Shown one piece after another: positions 31,990 to 40,837 of a stretch of DNA of 48,972 bases. The position numbers were made by a program, and so were the translations under genes. The DNA lies in the NCBI GenBank assembly GCA_964581105.1, contig CAZOMB010000008.1, forward strand, positions 1-48,972. The letters run 5' to 3'. The stretch is from UBA10161 sp964581105 (GTDB taxonomy: Archaea > Micrarchaeota > Micrarchaeia > Anstonellales > Anstonellaceae). Under the pieces are notes generated by a model. It was not told the origin of the DNA. It saw nothing but the letters and a program-made list of their open reading frames with translations, and did no database searches. Position 1 is the stretch's first letter; the number at the start of each line of letters is the position of its first letter.

Positions 31990-34900
31990 TCATAACCGAT
32001 GCTTGTTTGCCTGTGCCTCTATTATTGTCTTAAGGATTTCAAACTGCATATCTACTGGCAGGCCGGTCTTTTCATGCTTTATTGTTTCTTTTCTCTTGCC
32101 TATCAGGCGTGGCAGGCAACTCTTAAACCGTTCAGCCACTGTGCTTGTTTGCTTTTCCACATGGTGCATTGCAGAGTCTGTTACAATATCGTCGAGCTTT
32201 TCACCGGTTAAGGCTGTCAATGAATCGTCAAAGCCTGCTTCAGTTCCCTTATACCTTCCATATGGGTCTGAATGCCCTGGTCCCCTTTGAAGGACTGTTG
32301 AGCCAAGCGGAGTCCTTTCAGCAAGGCGGTAATAAAGTGCCCTAAGCCCTCTCTTCTGCGCAAAGAGAAGGGGGTTGAAAAAAGTGAGCGAGCGGCTGTT
32401 GAGAGGGGAGTAGGCAAGCTCTTCATGCTGCATTTTCATAAGGTGCAAAAGCGAGGTTGTGTCCTCCCTGTAGGCTTCCTGCATTGAATCCTGCCTTGTT
32501 GTGAACTGGTCTTTGAAGGTTGTCTTGCCATCCTCATAAACCGGAGTATAATAGTTTTTCATCATTGCAAGGGGCGATTCGCCAGTGGCATATTGCACTT
32601 TTCTTGAAATCTGCGGAAACGCGTGCATCCTTGCTGTAATCGGGTCTTCGCTCCACATCCCTGGCACTGTCGGGCTGAAAACGTTTGTATGGAACATTAT
32701 GTAAAGGTCAAGGAACCTGCCTTTTGCCCCGTCCTCTGATATGTCCCTTCCTGACATCATCTTCAATACATATGCCCTCCTCGTTTCATCAAGGTCAACA
32801 TTGTTTTTTATTGTGTTTGCCACCCCTTCAACATATTGCTCTGCTTTTTCCTCTTCGCCTTTTGCCTTGTATTCTGCAATTTTGTCAAAAGCCTGGCCAA
32901 TGGTTTGTGCCCCGCTCAAGCTTATGTCGTTGCCACGCCCGTCAGTAAGGTGATCATTCTGGCAATCGTTCAGGACCTTGACAGCATCGCCTGTCTTGTC
33001 AAGAAGCCTCTGAAGGCCGCGGACATTGTATGGGGTGTTATAGTACCACTCGCTGCCCTTGCCCCCTTTGTCAATAAGGTTTTTCAAAAAGCCCCTGTCA
33101 GAGTCCCCTGGCCTTGTGATTCCTGTTTTCTGGTAAGCACCAATCACCTGGGTAAGCCCAGAGTATTCCATGAACGACTGCTGCCTTGCATGGAAAAAGT
33201 CTGAAAAGGTCTTTGCCTTAAAGGGGAATGTAAACCATGATGAGACTTTTGGCGTCTGCCAGTGCGGGGCGCTTATCATGTCATTGCTCACAGGCGGAGG
33301 GTAGCCTGACGATGTCCTTGCTGCAAAGCTGACCTTGTCGTTCCACCACTTGTGAACAGCATACACAAAATTAAGGGTTGTGTGCGCATTCTTTTCCCAC
33401 ATTGCATTTGTTGCCCATAGGTTTGCCCTCTCATATACATTTTGCCCGGTCTGGTAACCCACATATGAAATCCAGTCATGGCCAGGCTCTCCTGCCCCAA
33501 GGGCTGTTCTTGGGTCCCTCATTGTGCTTGACTCTGCAATATTGTAGTGCTCCATAAACAGGCCTTGCGCATATTTGCTGTCAAACATTTTTGCAGGAAT
33601 GCTGTACATTGTAAAAACGCTCCGCTTTGACCCATATATTGTGCTGTGGCTGCCTGTCCACTCTATTAGCTCCCTGTTGAATTCCTTATACTGCTTTTGC
33701 GCTTCTTTTTTGCCCTCCTTGTAAAAATCTATGTCGCCCTTTACCTCAGAGCTGAGCTTTGTGAAGCTTGATTTGCTTATCGCCCCCTCTGATTGCAGCT
33801 CCTTGAGTGCCCGAAGCTCAAGGTTTGCAGAATACCATTTGCTTTCCTGTTCAGATATCTCATTCAGGGTTTTTGCTGCAATGCTTCTCCTAAACTTGTA
33901 ATAAAATGCCTTTGCATTGCCAATAAAGCTGCCGTCGCCCTGCTTAAGCTCTTCCATTTTCTGGTAAACAGCATCCTTCAAAGGCATGTGCTTTGCCTTG
34001 CCGGTTGTGACTTTGTCTTCATAAATGCCTGACCTGGTGGGGGTTGGCCCTACTTCTCCTCCATAAAAAAACTTCTCGTCAACCTTAAACCTATCTTCGC
34101 CATGTTTTGTCAACTCGCCTGCCCTCTCAGCCATTCTTTGCAGGCCCTGCCTTACCTGGTATTGGGCAGAATACCAGTCTTCCATCCTTTTTATCCTTGG
34201 GGCAAAGGATGTGTACATGAAATCTGCAAGCTTCAGGCCTGCAGAATAAACACCTGAGCGGAAGGTTTCCCTGCCCCTGTCAAATGATGAGAGTTTCCCA
34301 AAAATGTCGCTGTAGCGCTTGTCTTTTGCATAATTTGCAAAGTCACTGACTGATACCACTTTCAGGCTTGCCTGGTCAGCTTTTCCCCCTGCCAGGGATT
34401 CGCTGAGTTTTCCTACAAGGCGCTTTTCAGACTCTGCAGTCTGGTATGCCTTTTCAACATGCTCTGCTTTCATGGGGTTTCCAAAAAGCCACTTTCCATC
34501 CTTGTCTTTTGTCAGTATAACCATGCCTGATTCACGGCTTGAGTAGTTTGATGCAGGGGTTGATGCAAGCATTTTTGTAAAGTCCCTTATGTCTGCCCTT
34601 CCGTTGTTGTACTTTGACTTTAGCACAAGTATGTCCTGCCCATCCTGCATATGGCTTTTGTCATATTGGATAAAGGGAACCACTCTCCTGTCAGCCCTCA
34701 TTTCTGACCCAAGGCCCCTTCTTCTGTCTACCCACAAGTAGCCCCGCTCAAGAAGGGCATTGTATGCCCCTGAATCCATTGGCTTGCCCTTCATTTCCTC
34801 AAAATTCCTGTCAAACTTTCCCTTGTTAAACTCTGAAGCAGTCATTCCAAGCCCAAGCTTTGCTGCAAGATCAGGTGTTTTTTCCCTGATCTTCTGCACA

Positions 34901-37900
34901 AACTCAGCATCATAATACTTGCTCTTGTAGTTAATCAGGTTAAGGAAAAACGCATTGTACCTGTTCAGATGGTCTGCATTTTTCTTGTGTGTCTGTTCAA
35001 GCATCCCAAGCAGGTTGTGGCCCATGCTTGCCCCTTCCCACCAGCCGCTTGTTGAAAACCCTGCAAGGTGCTCATAAAGCATGCCAATCTGGAGCATGCT
35101 CCTTGTTTTGGCATCAGCAGCATAGCCGAATTTTTGCATTACTGCCCCTTTTTCACCAAGCAGATAATTGTAGTTATTCCTTAATGTGTAGTTTGACATA
35201 AGGTCTTCGTTTGCCTTGCTTATTCCTGACAGGTATTTGAGAGGTATGGATTTGCCTTCCTTGTCCTTGCCGCCGTGCAGGATTCCGCCAACAGCATAAT
35301 TATAGCCAACCCATGCCTGGTTAAACTTCTGCAAGCCTGACAAAAGGCTCTGGTAAAGGGCTTGTGGGTCTTTGCCAAGCTGATGCTGGATAAACTTGTA
35401 AAATGCCTTTTTTTCATCGCTTATTTTTGCAGGGTCAAAAAAGTCCACAAGAGAGGCAACGTTCTTGAATTTTGCAATTGTCCGTTCGCCATTCTTGTCA
35501 ACGTCATAAAGAAAACTTTCCCATTCCACCCTGGGAATCTTTGCCTTTTCAAACATATGCTCAAGCTTGTTCATAAGGTAAAGCTGTGAAATGTTTTTTC
35601 CAGAGGCGCTTGACTTGTACATGATTGCCAATAGGTCGCCCTTTTCATCACCTTTAAGCTCAAAGCCGAGCTTTCCTGGTTCATTGAGCCTGTCAAAAGC
35701 ATTGTTCTGGCTGTTGAGCCATCCGCCTGGGCTGGTGTTTGAAAGCAGCTTTGCCATCCTGTCAGACCGAGAATCAAACTCTTTGAGCTGAATTTTTTCC
35801 AGCATCCGCAGCCTTGCAAGAAGCTCAGGTGTTATCTTATCAAATTGTTTTGCCTTTATTCCTCCAAAGTCCTTTTCCATGCCAATTACGAGGTTAAGCA
35901 TCTGGTTAAGCATCTGCTTTCTTGGGTAGTCAGACTCCTTCTTGCCTATTTCACCTTCAATAGCCTGCCGAAGCTCGCTTATTGCCTTTTTCAATTCACT
36001 TGCATTTGTTGCCTTGATTACTGCCCCTGTTTGCTTTCCAAGCCCAAGTCCTTGTACCAGGGCTTTCCCATATCTTGCTTCAAGTTCCTCTATTCCCATT
36101 CCATGTGCGTCATCAGCCAATATTTCTGACCTTTGTATTGCCTTGTAATAGCCGTTTTTGTCTTGCATGACAAGCAGCCTGCTCTTAATATCCTTTTCCA
36201 GCAGCTTGAATTCCTTTAACGCGTCTTTAAACCCTTTGCTGTTCAGTTCCTCTGGGAAATACTTGGATTTTTTAACTGCGTTTTCCTTTATGGCAAGATA
36301 ATGCAGCTTTTCGAGCTTTTCTTGCATTGACAGCTTTTTATTTTGGGTAATTCCAGCTATTATTCTCTCATTGATCAGCATGGTGCTTATCTGGCTTTGG
36401 AGGTCTTTCCCCATATTTACCCCAAGGCCCTTGTCCAGCTGTGAGAGTAGGTTCTCAATCTTTTTCCTGTTTCTGCCATTATGAGCAAGATCTTCGCTGT
36501 AGATTAAGCTTCGTACGTTTCTCAGCATTTCGAAAAGCTCGTGCTTGTCCTTTCCGCCTTTTACCCGTATTCCCTTCTTAAGAACATCAATCTTATTCTC
36601 AAGCTCATTGAGGTGCCTTTCTATTTCCCCCTCTTTCGTTCCCCTGATTGAGATTGTCGACATGATCCTTGCAAAATGTGATTTGAACTCATCATTGAGC
36701 CTGTGGATCATCTCATCCCTCATGTTGTCCCTTAAAACATCATAGAACTTTGCAAGCCTGACATGCTCTGCTTTTCCCCTCTCCTCAAAGTCAAGGTAAT
36801 CAAAGCCAAGAAGCCACTCAACAGACTTGCCGAATTTGCTGAGCTTTCCCTTTTCACTGCCCTTGCCTTTTCTTACAAAAAGCCCCTTTATTCCCTTTTC
36901 AGTAGACTTTCCAAACTTTGTTCTTGTCATCATCCTGAAAAGTCCTGCTGCATGCTCCCTTTTCACTGCCTTTATGCTCCTTTTTGAGCCAATGAACTGG
37001 GTAACTGAATCATTTATTTTTCCGGGCACTGCCACAAAACCCCTGACAACAGGTATTTTCCTGACAAAATTCCCGAACTTTGAATCCTCAATTAGCCTTA
37101 CTGCCCTGTCAGACTTGTCAAGAACCGGGTTGACTATCTTCCTTGATATCAGGCTTCCCTTCCCAACAGAGCCCCTTGCCCTTGTTTGTGCCTGGATTGC
37201 TGCAAATGAATTGACATATTGGTTGAAAAGGTCGCCAGATTTAACCCCGCTTTCCTTCCTCAGGTGCTTTAAAAATTCTTCACATTTTCCCTTCAGGGCA
37301 TTCCTCCTGCCCTTTAGCTTCCTCAAATACCTTTTGCTAAAGCCAGCCTTTCTCAAAAGCACTTCCCTCCCATGTTCTGTTTTGGGCTCATCTACCCTGT
37401 ACTTTTCAAATATTCCATGCAGTTCCTCCCTAAAGCTGTTGATTGCCTTATTTAGCTGATCTGCTGTTGCCCCTGCCCTTGCAAGCTGGTTAAGCCTCCT
37501 GCCTAATCTTTTAAAAAGATCCCTTACTTCTTTTTTTGCCTTCTTTGCAGCTGCCCTGCCCCCCTTTAACTTGGCATGCCTTGAAATTGTCCTTATTACC
37601 CCCTTTAACGCAAGTTTTCTCATCTTTTTGTATTTTCTGAGAACAGAGCGAAGCATCTGCGGAGCTGTCGCGCCCCTGACCCTGAATGTCTGAACACGCG
37701 GAAGCCTGGGAACTGTGATGTCAAAAAGCGAAAGAGGGTCTTTTCCTGAATAATACATTGAAGCAAGAAGAAGCCCGGCTATCAGTATTGCAGGAAAGCA
37801 CAAAAGTATGTTTGAGCTTATGCCGTTTCTTATTGCCGGCCCAAAAGCAGACAATGCCATATTGATGGCAGGGCAAACAACAGTTGAAGTTGTGAATGGG

Positions 37901-38421
37901 AGAAAGGACAGTTTCCCATCTTCAAACTCCTGCGTTGATATCAGGACCTGGCCGCAGCTCTTCATGCCGTCAATGCTCTTTATGCTCCCGTCAACAGGGT
38001 CTTTGTAATACTGGATGTTGCAGGAAACCATGCCCTCTGCATCTGACAACTCAGGATTGCAGATTTGGTTTCCGCTGCTGTCAGTGATTTCCTTTCCCTC
38101 AAATGTGAAAAATACCTCTGCCCCTTCAAGTGAGCTTACTTTTGCTCCAAAGCTCCTGTCAGAGTACTCCCTGATTTCATAAAGCTTGGAAAGGTCCTTG
38201 CTAGCCTTGACTTCCTCTTCCTTTGCCTTAAGCTCTTCCTCATCAACCTTGTAATAGTAGCTGACATCAAAATATGAGACCTTTGCAATGACCTTTGTGT
38301 TGTCAACTGAAACTGTGATAAATGTCTTGAATTGCCCTTCAGTTGGAGGGGTTTGGGATGACAACTGTGACACTAAGAAAATTGTCACTATAAATAGTGC
38401 AGCAACTGCCGGTCGTCCCAT
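31990..38421 (-). CDS. Giant membrane-anchored protein (2143 residues), unknown function
   Basis: I know no named family for it. Residues 1-22 are a signal or anchor helix. Residues 23-200 form an exported domain with four Cys (121, 134, 156, 183). A membrane helix spans about 203-224. The remaining 1900 residues start with a very basic helical region (240-400), continue with long charged helices and coiled-coil-like stretches (600-1000), and then an aromatic-rich globular part (1100-2050: e.g. NYNYLLGEKGAVMQKFGYA, WWNDKVSFAARTSSGYPPP). Only three Cys occur after residue 225, consistent with a cytoplasmic location (N-out, C-in). It is leaderless (ATG about 25 nt from the shared TATA box) and divergent from the six-paralogue operon, so it is probably co-regulated with it. 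A structural or motor-adaptor part of the same machine is inferred. Confidence 0.75.
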   Translation of the reverse strand: MGRPAVAALFIVTIFLVSQLSSQTPPTEGQFKTFITVSVDNTKVIAKVSYFDVSYYYKVDEEELKAKEEEVKASKDLSKLYEIREYSDRSFGAKVSSLEGAEVFFTFEGKEITDSSGNQICNPELSDAEGMVSCNIQYYKDPVDGSIKSIDGMKSCGQVLISTQEFEDGKLSFLPFTTSTVVCPAINMALSAFGPAIRNGISSNILLCFPAILIAGLLLASMYYSGKDPLSLFDITVPRLPRVQTFRVRGATAPQMLRSVLRKYKKMRKLALKGVIRTISRHAKLKGGRAAAKKAKKEVRDLFKRLGRRLNQLARAGATADQLNKAINSFREELHGIFEKYRVDEPKTEHGREVLLRKAGFSKRYLRKLKGRRNALKGKCEEFLKHLRKESGVKSGDLFNQYVNSFAAIQAQTRARGSVGKGSLISRKIVNPVLDKSDRAVRLIEDSKFGNFVRKIPVVRGFVAVPGKINDSVTQFIGSKRSIKAVKREHAAGLFRMMTRTKFGKSTEKGIKGLFVRKGKGSEKGKLSKFGKSVEWLLGFDYLDFEERGKAEHVRLAKFYDVLRDNMRDEMIHRLNDEFKSHFARIMSTISIRGTKEGEIERHLNELENKIDVLKKGIRVKGGKDKHELFEMLRNVRSLIYSEDLAHNGRNRKKIENLLSQLDKGLGVNMGKDLQSQISTMLINERIIAGITQNKKLSMQEKLEKLHYLAIKENAVKKSKYFPEELNSKGFKDALKEFKLLEKDIKSRLLVMQDKNGYYKAIQRSEILADDAHGMGIEELEARYGKALVQGLGLGKQTGAVIKATNASELKKAISELRQAIEGEIGKKESDYPRKQMLNQMLNLVIGMEKDFGGIKAKQFDKITPELLARLRMLEKIQLKEFDSRSDRMAKLLSNTSPGGWLNSQNNAFDRLNEPGKLGFELKGDEKGDLLAIMYKSSASGKNISQLYLMNKLEHMFEKAKIPRVEWESFLYDVDKNGERTIAKFKNVASLVDFFDPAKISDEKKAFYKFIQHQLGKDPQALYQSLLSGLQKFNQAWVGYNYAVGGILHGGKDKEGKSIPLKYLSGISKANEDLMSNYTLRNNYNYLLGEKGAVMQKFGYAADAKTRSMLQIGMLYEHLAGFSTSGWWEGASMGHNLLGMLEQTHKKNADHLNRYNAFFLNLINYKSKYYDAEFVQKIREKTPDLAAKLGLGMTASEFNKGKFDRNFEEMKGKPMDSGAYNALLERGYLWVDRRRGLGSEMRADRRVVPFIQYDKSHMQDGQDILVLKSKYNNGRADIRDFTKMLASTPASNYSSRESGMVILTKDKDGKWLFGNPMKAEHVEKAYQTAESEKRLVGKLSESLAGGKADQASLKVVSVSDFANYAKDKRYSDIFGKLSSFDRGRETFRSGVYSAGLKLADFMYTSFAPRIKRMEDWYSAQYQVRQGLQRMAERAGELTKHGEDRFKVDEKFFYGGEVGPTPTRSGIYEDKVTTGKAKHMPLKDAVYQKMEELKQGDGSFIGNAKAFYYKFRRSIAAKTLNEISEQESKWYSANLELRALKELQSEGAISKSSFTKLSSEVKGDIDFYKEGKKEAQKQYKEFNRELIEWTGSHSTIYGSKRSVFTMYSIPAKMFDSKYAQGLFMEHYNIAESSTMRDPRTALGAGEPGHDWISYVGYQTGQNVYERANLWATNAMWEKNAHTTLNFVYAVHKWWNDKVSFAARTSSGYPPPVSNDMISAPHWQTPKVSSWFTFPFKAKTFSDFFHARQQSFMEYSGLTQVIGAYQKTGITRPGDSDRGFLKNLIDKGGKGSEWYYNTPYNVRGLQRLLDKTGDAVKVLNDCQNDHLTDGRGNDISLSGAQTIGQAFDKIAEYKAKGEEEKAEQYVEGVANTIKNNVDLDETRRAYVLKMMSGRDISEDGAKGRFLDLYIMFHTNVFSPTVPGMWSEDPITARMHAFPQISRKVQYATGESPLAMMKNYYTPVYEDGKTTFKDQFTTRQDSMQEAYREDTTSLLHLMKMQHEELAYSPLNSRSLTFFNPLLFAQKRGLRALYYRLAERTPLGSTVLQRGPGHSDPYGRYKGTEAGFDDSLTALTGEKLDDIVTDSAMHHVEKQTSTVAERFKSCLPRLIGKRKETIKHEKTGLPVDMQFEILKTIIEAQANKHRL

Positions 38422-38445
38422 TGTACAATATATCTACTCCCAATT

Positions 38446-38458
38446 CTTATAAATATAC
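38446..38458. promoter_or_regulatory. Shared divergent promoter of the giant gene and the six-gene membrane operon
   Basis: CTTATAAATATAC contains TATA-like boxes on both strands: TTATAAATA rightwards (start near 38477, 10 nt before ATG 38487) and TATATTTATAAG leftwards (start near 38425, essentially at ATG 38421). The whole gap 38422-38486 holds only this and the ribosome binding site GGTGG. Confidence 0.55.
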
Positions 38459-38486
38459 AGTTGATAATATTGGCGGTGGCTACCAG

Positions 38487-39911
38487 ATGCTTGAATACCT
38501 GCTGTTAACTCCTGCACAGCTGTTTACACATAGCTTTGTTTTGACAGCATTTGCAGTGGCTGTTTCAATAGCCGCACTTTCACATATGGCAGGTGAACTT
38601 TTTTCCATGCCAAGCATCAAAGGCTTTGCAAGAGCAGAACTTAGGGAGCTTGGAGTAAGCGCTGTTATTCTGATAATCATAATACTTCTCATAATCCCTG
38701 GCGGCCCTTTTGACATGGTTGCAAGGGGCTTTATGCTGCCCGGCATTCCCCAAGACCAGGCATGCAATGAGTGGAAAGCTGCACATGGGCCAATGATAAG
38801 AGACCCGCATGGCAATGTGGCTTATGCAGCAGGAAGCCTTGCGTTTGCCCAGGCCGATTATTTTCTTGGCTGCAAGCCAGGAATGTCAACTTTGGCTACC
38901 CCATGGGCAACAGTGCCTGTCCCCAGTTTTGACGGGGTTGTGATGCCAAAGCTCGGATGGGGGTATTTTTGGCTGATGATGAATGAGATGTTCACTGGCT
39001 TTCTCTCAGGGTTCCATGTCCATCTTGCAATTGACATTTACAAGGTCCTGTATGTCGGAGTAGGGATAATGCCCTGGATTGGGCTTACCCCGATAAACAT
39101 GTTTCACACATTTATAGTTGACCTGGTTGGCAATGTCTTTGCAGCCTTTATGGCGCAGAAGATGCTTCTTGAGTTTGTTGATGAGACCATGCTGTCGGTC
39201 TTTTTGCCTATCGGCCTTTTGATGAGGGTATTTCCTTTTTCGCGCAGGACAGGCTCCACCATAATAGCACTTGTACTTGCCGCATATTTTGTCTTCCCAA
39301 CAACAATATTGATAAACCAGCAGATATGGGAAATGGTTGCCAACCCCCAGGGAACTGATCCAAACTGCGCAAAGATAGGGGACTCTTGCTCAGTTGACAA
39401 AGGTTGCTGCTCATATGATTGCAGGGCTGGCAGGTGTGTCAGCCCGCTCACAGACTTCACTGAATACACCTCAATCTATTCTCTGTGCCATGAAGAATAT
39501 GATGAAACCGGGCTTTGGGGAAGCGCAATGGGTGAAGCCCAGACATACCTTAGTTCGCTTGCACTCAATCAGGAGAAGTTTGTCCTTGACACATATTTCA
39601 CAGGAAGCGCAACCACCTCAAAATGGACAAAAACCCAGGCAAGAAGCAAAGAGGCCCTTGCAGAAATGCTAAAACGGGGGGAAAACAGCGCCAATATACT
39701 TGTTGGAACCCTTCTCATGCCTTTGCCAGGGAATTCTGCCCAGCTGGTATTCAGTTCAATTGAAGTTTTGATTATAGATGTTTCCCAGTTTGCACTTCTC
39801 GCAATAATATTTGTAGTCCTTGAGATAGTGATAACCATGACCCTGTTCAAGGACTTTGCCCTTCTGATAGGGGGAGAGCCAAGGCTGTTCGGCCTGGGGA
39901 AGCTGGTGTAA
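38487..39911 (+). CDS. Polytopic membrane protein, paralogue 1 of 6, with knottin-like loop
   Basis: 474 residues, about eight membrane helices. Shared features of the six-member family: an N-terminal helix followed by an amphipathic segment and helix (SIKGFARAELRELGVSAVIL), a central PIGLLMRVFPFSRRTGSTII (RVFPFSR at 247-253) followed by a long helix ending in YFVFP, and a terminal helix with GGEPRLFGLGKLV. After the central helix an outside loop holds C-x6-C-x5-CC-x3-C-x4-C (C294-C317), the inhibitor-cystine-knot spacing. ATG 38487 follows GGTGG by 8 nt; an in-frame extension upstream covers the promoter and is rejected. First gene of the operon. VirB6/TrbL-like role in a transfer or secretion channel is inferred from topology. 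Confidence 0.72.
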   Translation: MLEYLLLTPAQLFTHSFVLTAFAVAVSIAALSHMAGELFSMPSIKGFARAELRELGVSAVILIIIILLIIPGGPFDMVARGFMLPGIPQDQACNEWKAAHGPMIRDPHGNVAYAAGSLAFAQADYFLGCKPGMSTLATPWATVPVPSFDGVVMPKLGWGYFWLMMNEMFTGFLSGFHVHLAIDIYKVLYVGVGIMPWIGLTPINMFHTFIVDLVGNVFAAFMAQKMLLEFVDETMLSVFLPIGLLMRVFPFSRRTGSTIIALVLAAYFVFPTTILINQQIWEMVANPQGTDPNCAKIGDSCSVDKGCCSYDCRAGRCVSPLTDFTEYTSIYSLCHEEYDETGLWGSAMGEAQTYLSSLALNQEKFVLDTYFTGSATTSKWTKTQARSKEALAEMLKRGENSANILVGTLLMPLPGNSAQLVFSSIEVLIIDVSQFALLAIIFVVLEIVITMTLFKDFALLIGGEPRLFGLGKLV

Positions 39912-39914
39912 AAA

Positions 39915-40835
39915 ATGTACTTATTGCAAGCAATGTGCACTGACCCTGTGTTCTTTGACACAGTTATTGTCCCAATGGTCGCAACAGGGCTTGCCACCAT
40001 GGTTTTTGTGATTGCCCTTATTTACATGGCAGCGCAGCTCTTCAAAAGGCCTGAATATGAGGCTTTTGCATCAATTGAAATATACCAGGTCGGGGTTTCT
40101 GCAATCCTTCTCATCACAGTATTAGGGGCTTCATGCTTTGCCTCTGAACTTTCAAATGCATTTGCAGGGGCAGATACTTTTGCTGTCGGAAGAGGCTATC
40201 TTGATTACATTGCAAATGACATAGCACTCCCTGCTGTAATGGAGATCCAGTTTAGCATCCTGGCTTTCCAGTGGCTAGGCTCATGGAGCATGAGGTTTGG
40301 CCCGTCTGTGTGGGGGCTTGTGATGCCCCAATTTGCAGGCCTTATACTTTTTGAGCGGGTCTTTGAGCTTATCCTGACCATAATCAGCCCTTTTGCTGCA
40401 AGCCTTTTAGTCCAGGAAATAATACTTGAAGCAATAAGGGGAACTGCCCTACCATTCATACTGCCTGCAGGAGTGGTGCTTAGGGTTTTCCCTCCAACCA
40501 GGGATGCTGGAACTTTTATGATTACAGCTGCGCTTGCCTTTCAAATTGTCTTTGCTTACAGCTATGTGATGCACAATGTCATTGTCAGGGACATGGTCAG
40601 CTATGCCTATGCAAATGAGCAAAAAATAGAGGATGTGCTTGAGCCAAAGTATCCACACCTGCTTGAATCAATACAGATGGACGGGGCCTTTAACCTGACA
40701 AATTCACTTTTCCATCCATTACTTTCGCTATCGTTTTTAATGCTGCAGGCACTTTTCCTTCCTGTGTTTACAATGACCCTGACAATTGCATTCATAAGGG
40801 GAGTGTCAAAATTCATTAGCCAGAAGCTGGGATAA
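39915..40835 (+). CDS. Polytopic membrane protein, paralogue 2 of 6
   Basis: 306 residues, the shortest member, with about seven membrane helices. It keeps the family signatures: IYMAAQLFKRPEYEAFASIE leading into IYQVGVSAILLI, the central FILPAGVVLRVFPPTRDAGT (RVFPPTR at 190-196) plus long helix, and a final helix TLTIAFIRGVSKFISQKLG. That tail lacks the LI ending of the others. The large Cys-rich outside loop of paralogue 1 is absent and replaced by a short charged stretch (ANEQKIEDVLEPKYPHLLE). It starts 3 nt after paralogue 1, with the GGTG at the end of that gene as ribosome binding site. Same operon and inferred role: one subunit of a hetero-oligomeric membrane core. Confidence 0.72.
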   Translation: MYLLQAMCTDPVFFDTVIVPMVATGLATMVFVIALIYMAAQLFKRPEYEAFASIEIYQVGVSAILLITVLGASCFASELSNAFAGADTFAVGRGYLDYIANDIALPAVMEIQFSILAFQWLGSWSMRFGPSVWGLVMPQFAGLILFERVFELILTIISPFAASLLVQEIILEAIRGTALPFILPAGVVLRVFPPTRDAGTFMITAALAFQIVFAYSYVMHNVIVRDMVSYAYANEQKIEDVLEPKYPHLLESIQMDGAFNLTNSLFHPLLSLSFLMLQALFLPVFTMTLTIAFIRGVSKFISQKLG

Positions 40836-40837
40836 AC

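Noticed and set aside
36827..37459. 210-codon open frame on the + strand inside the giant gene
   Set aside because: It is antisense to the basic region of the giant protein, with a Leu/Phe/Ser/Pro composition typical of a mirror frame, no ribosome binding site and no promoter.
38397..38486. 30-codon N-terminal extension of paralogue 1
   Set aside because: It runs through the start of the giant gene and the shared TATA box; ATG 38487 has its own ribosome binding site.
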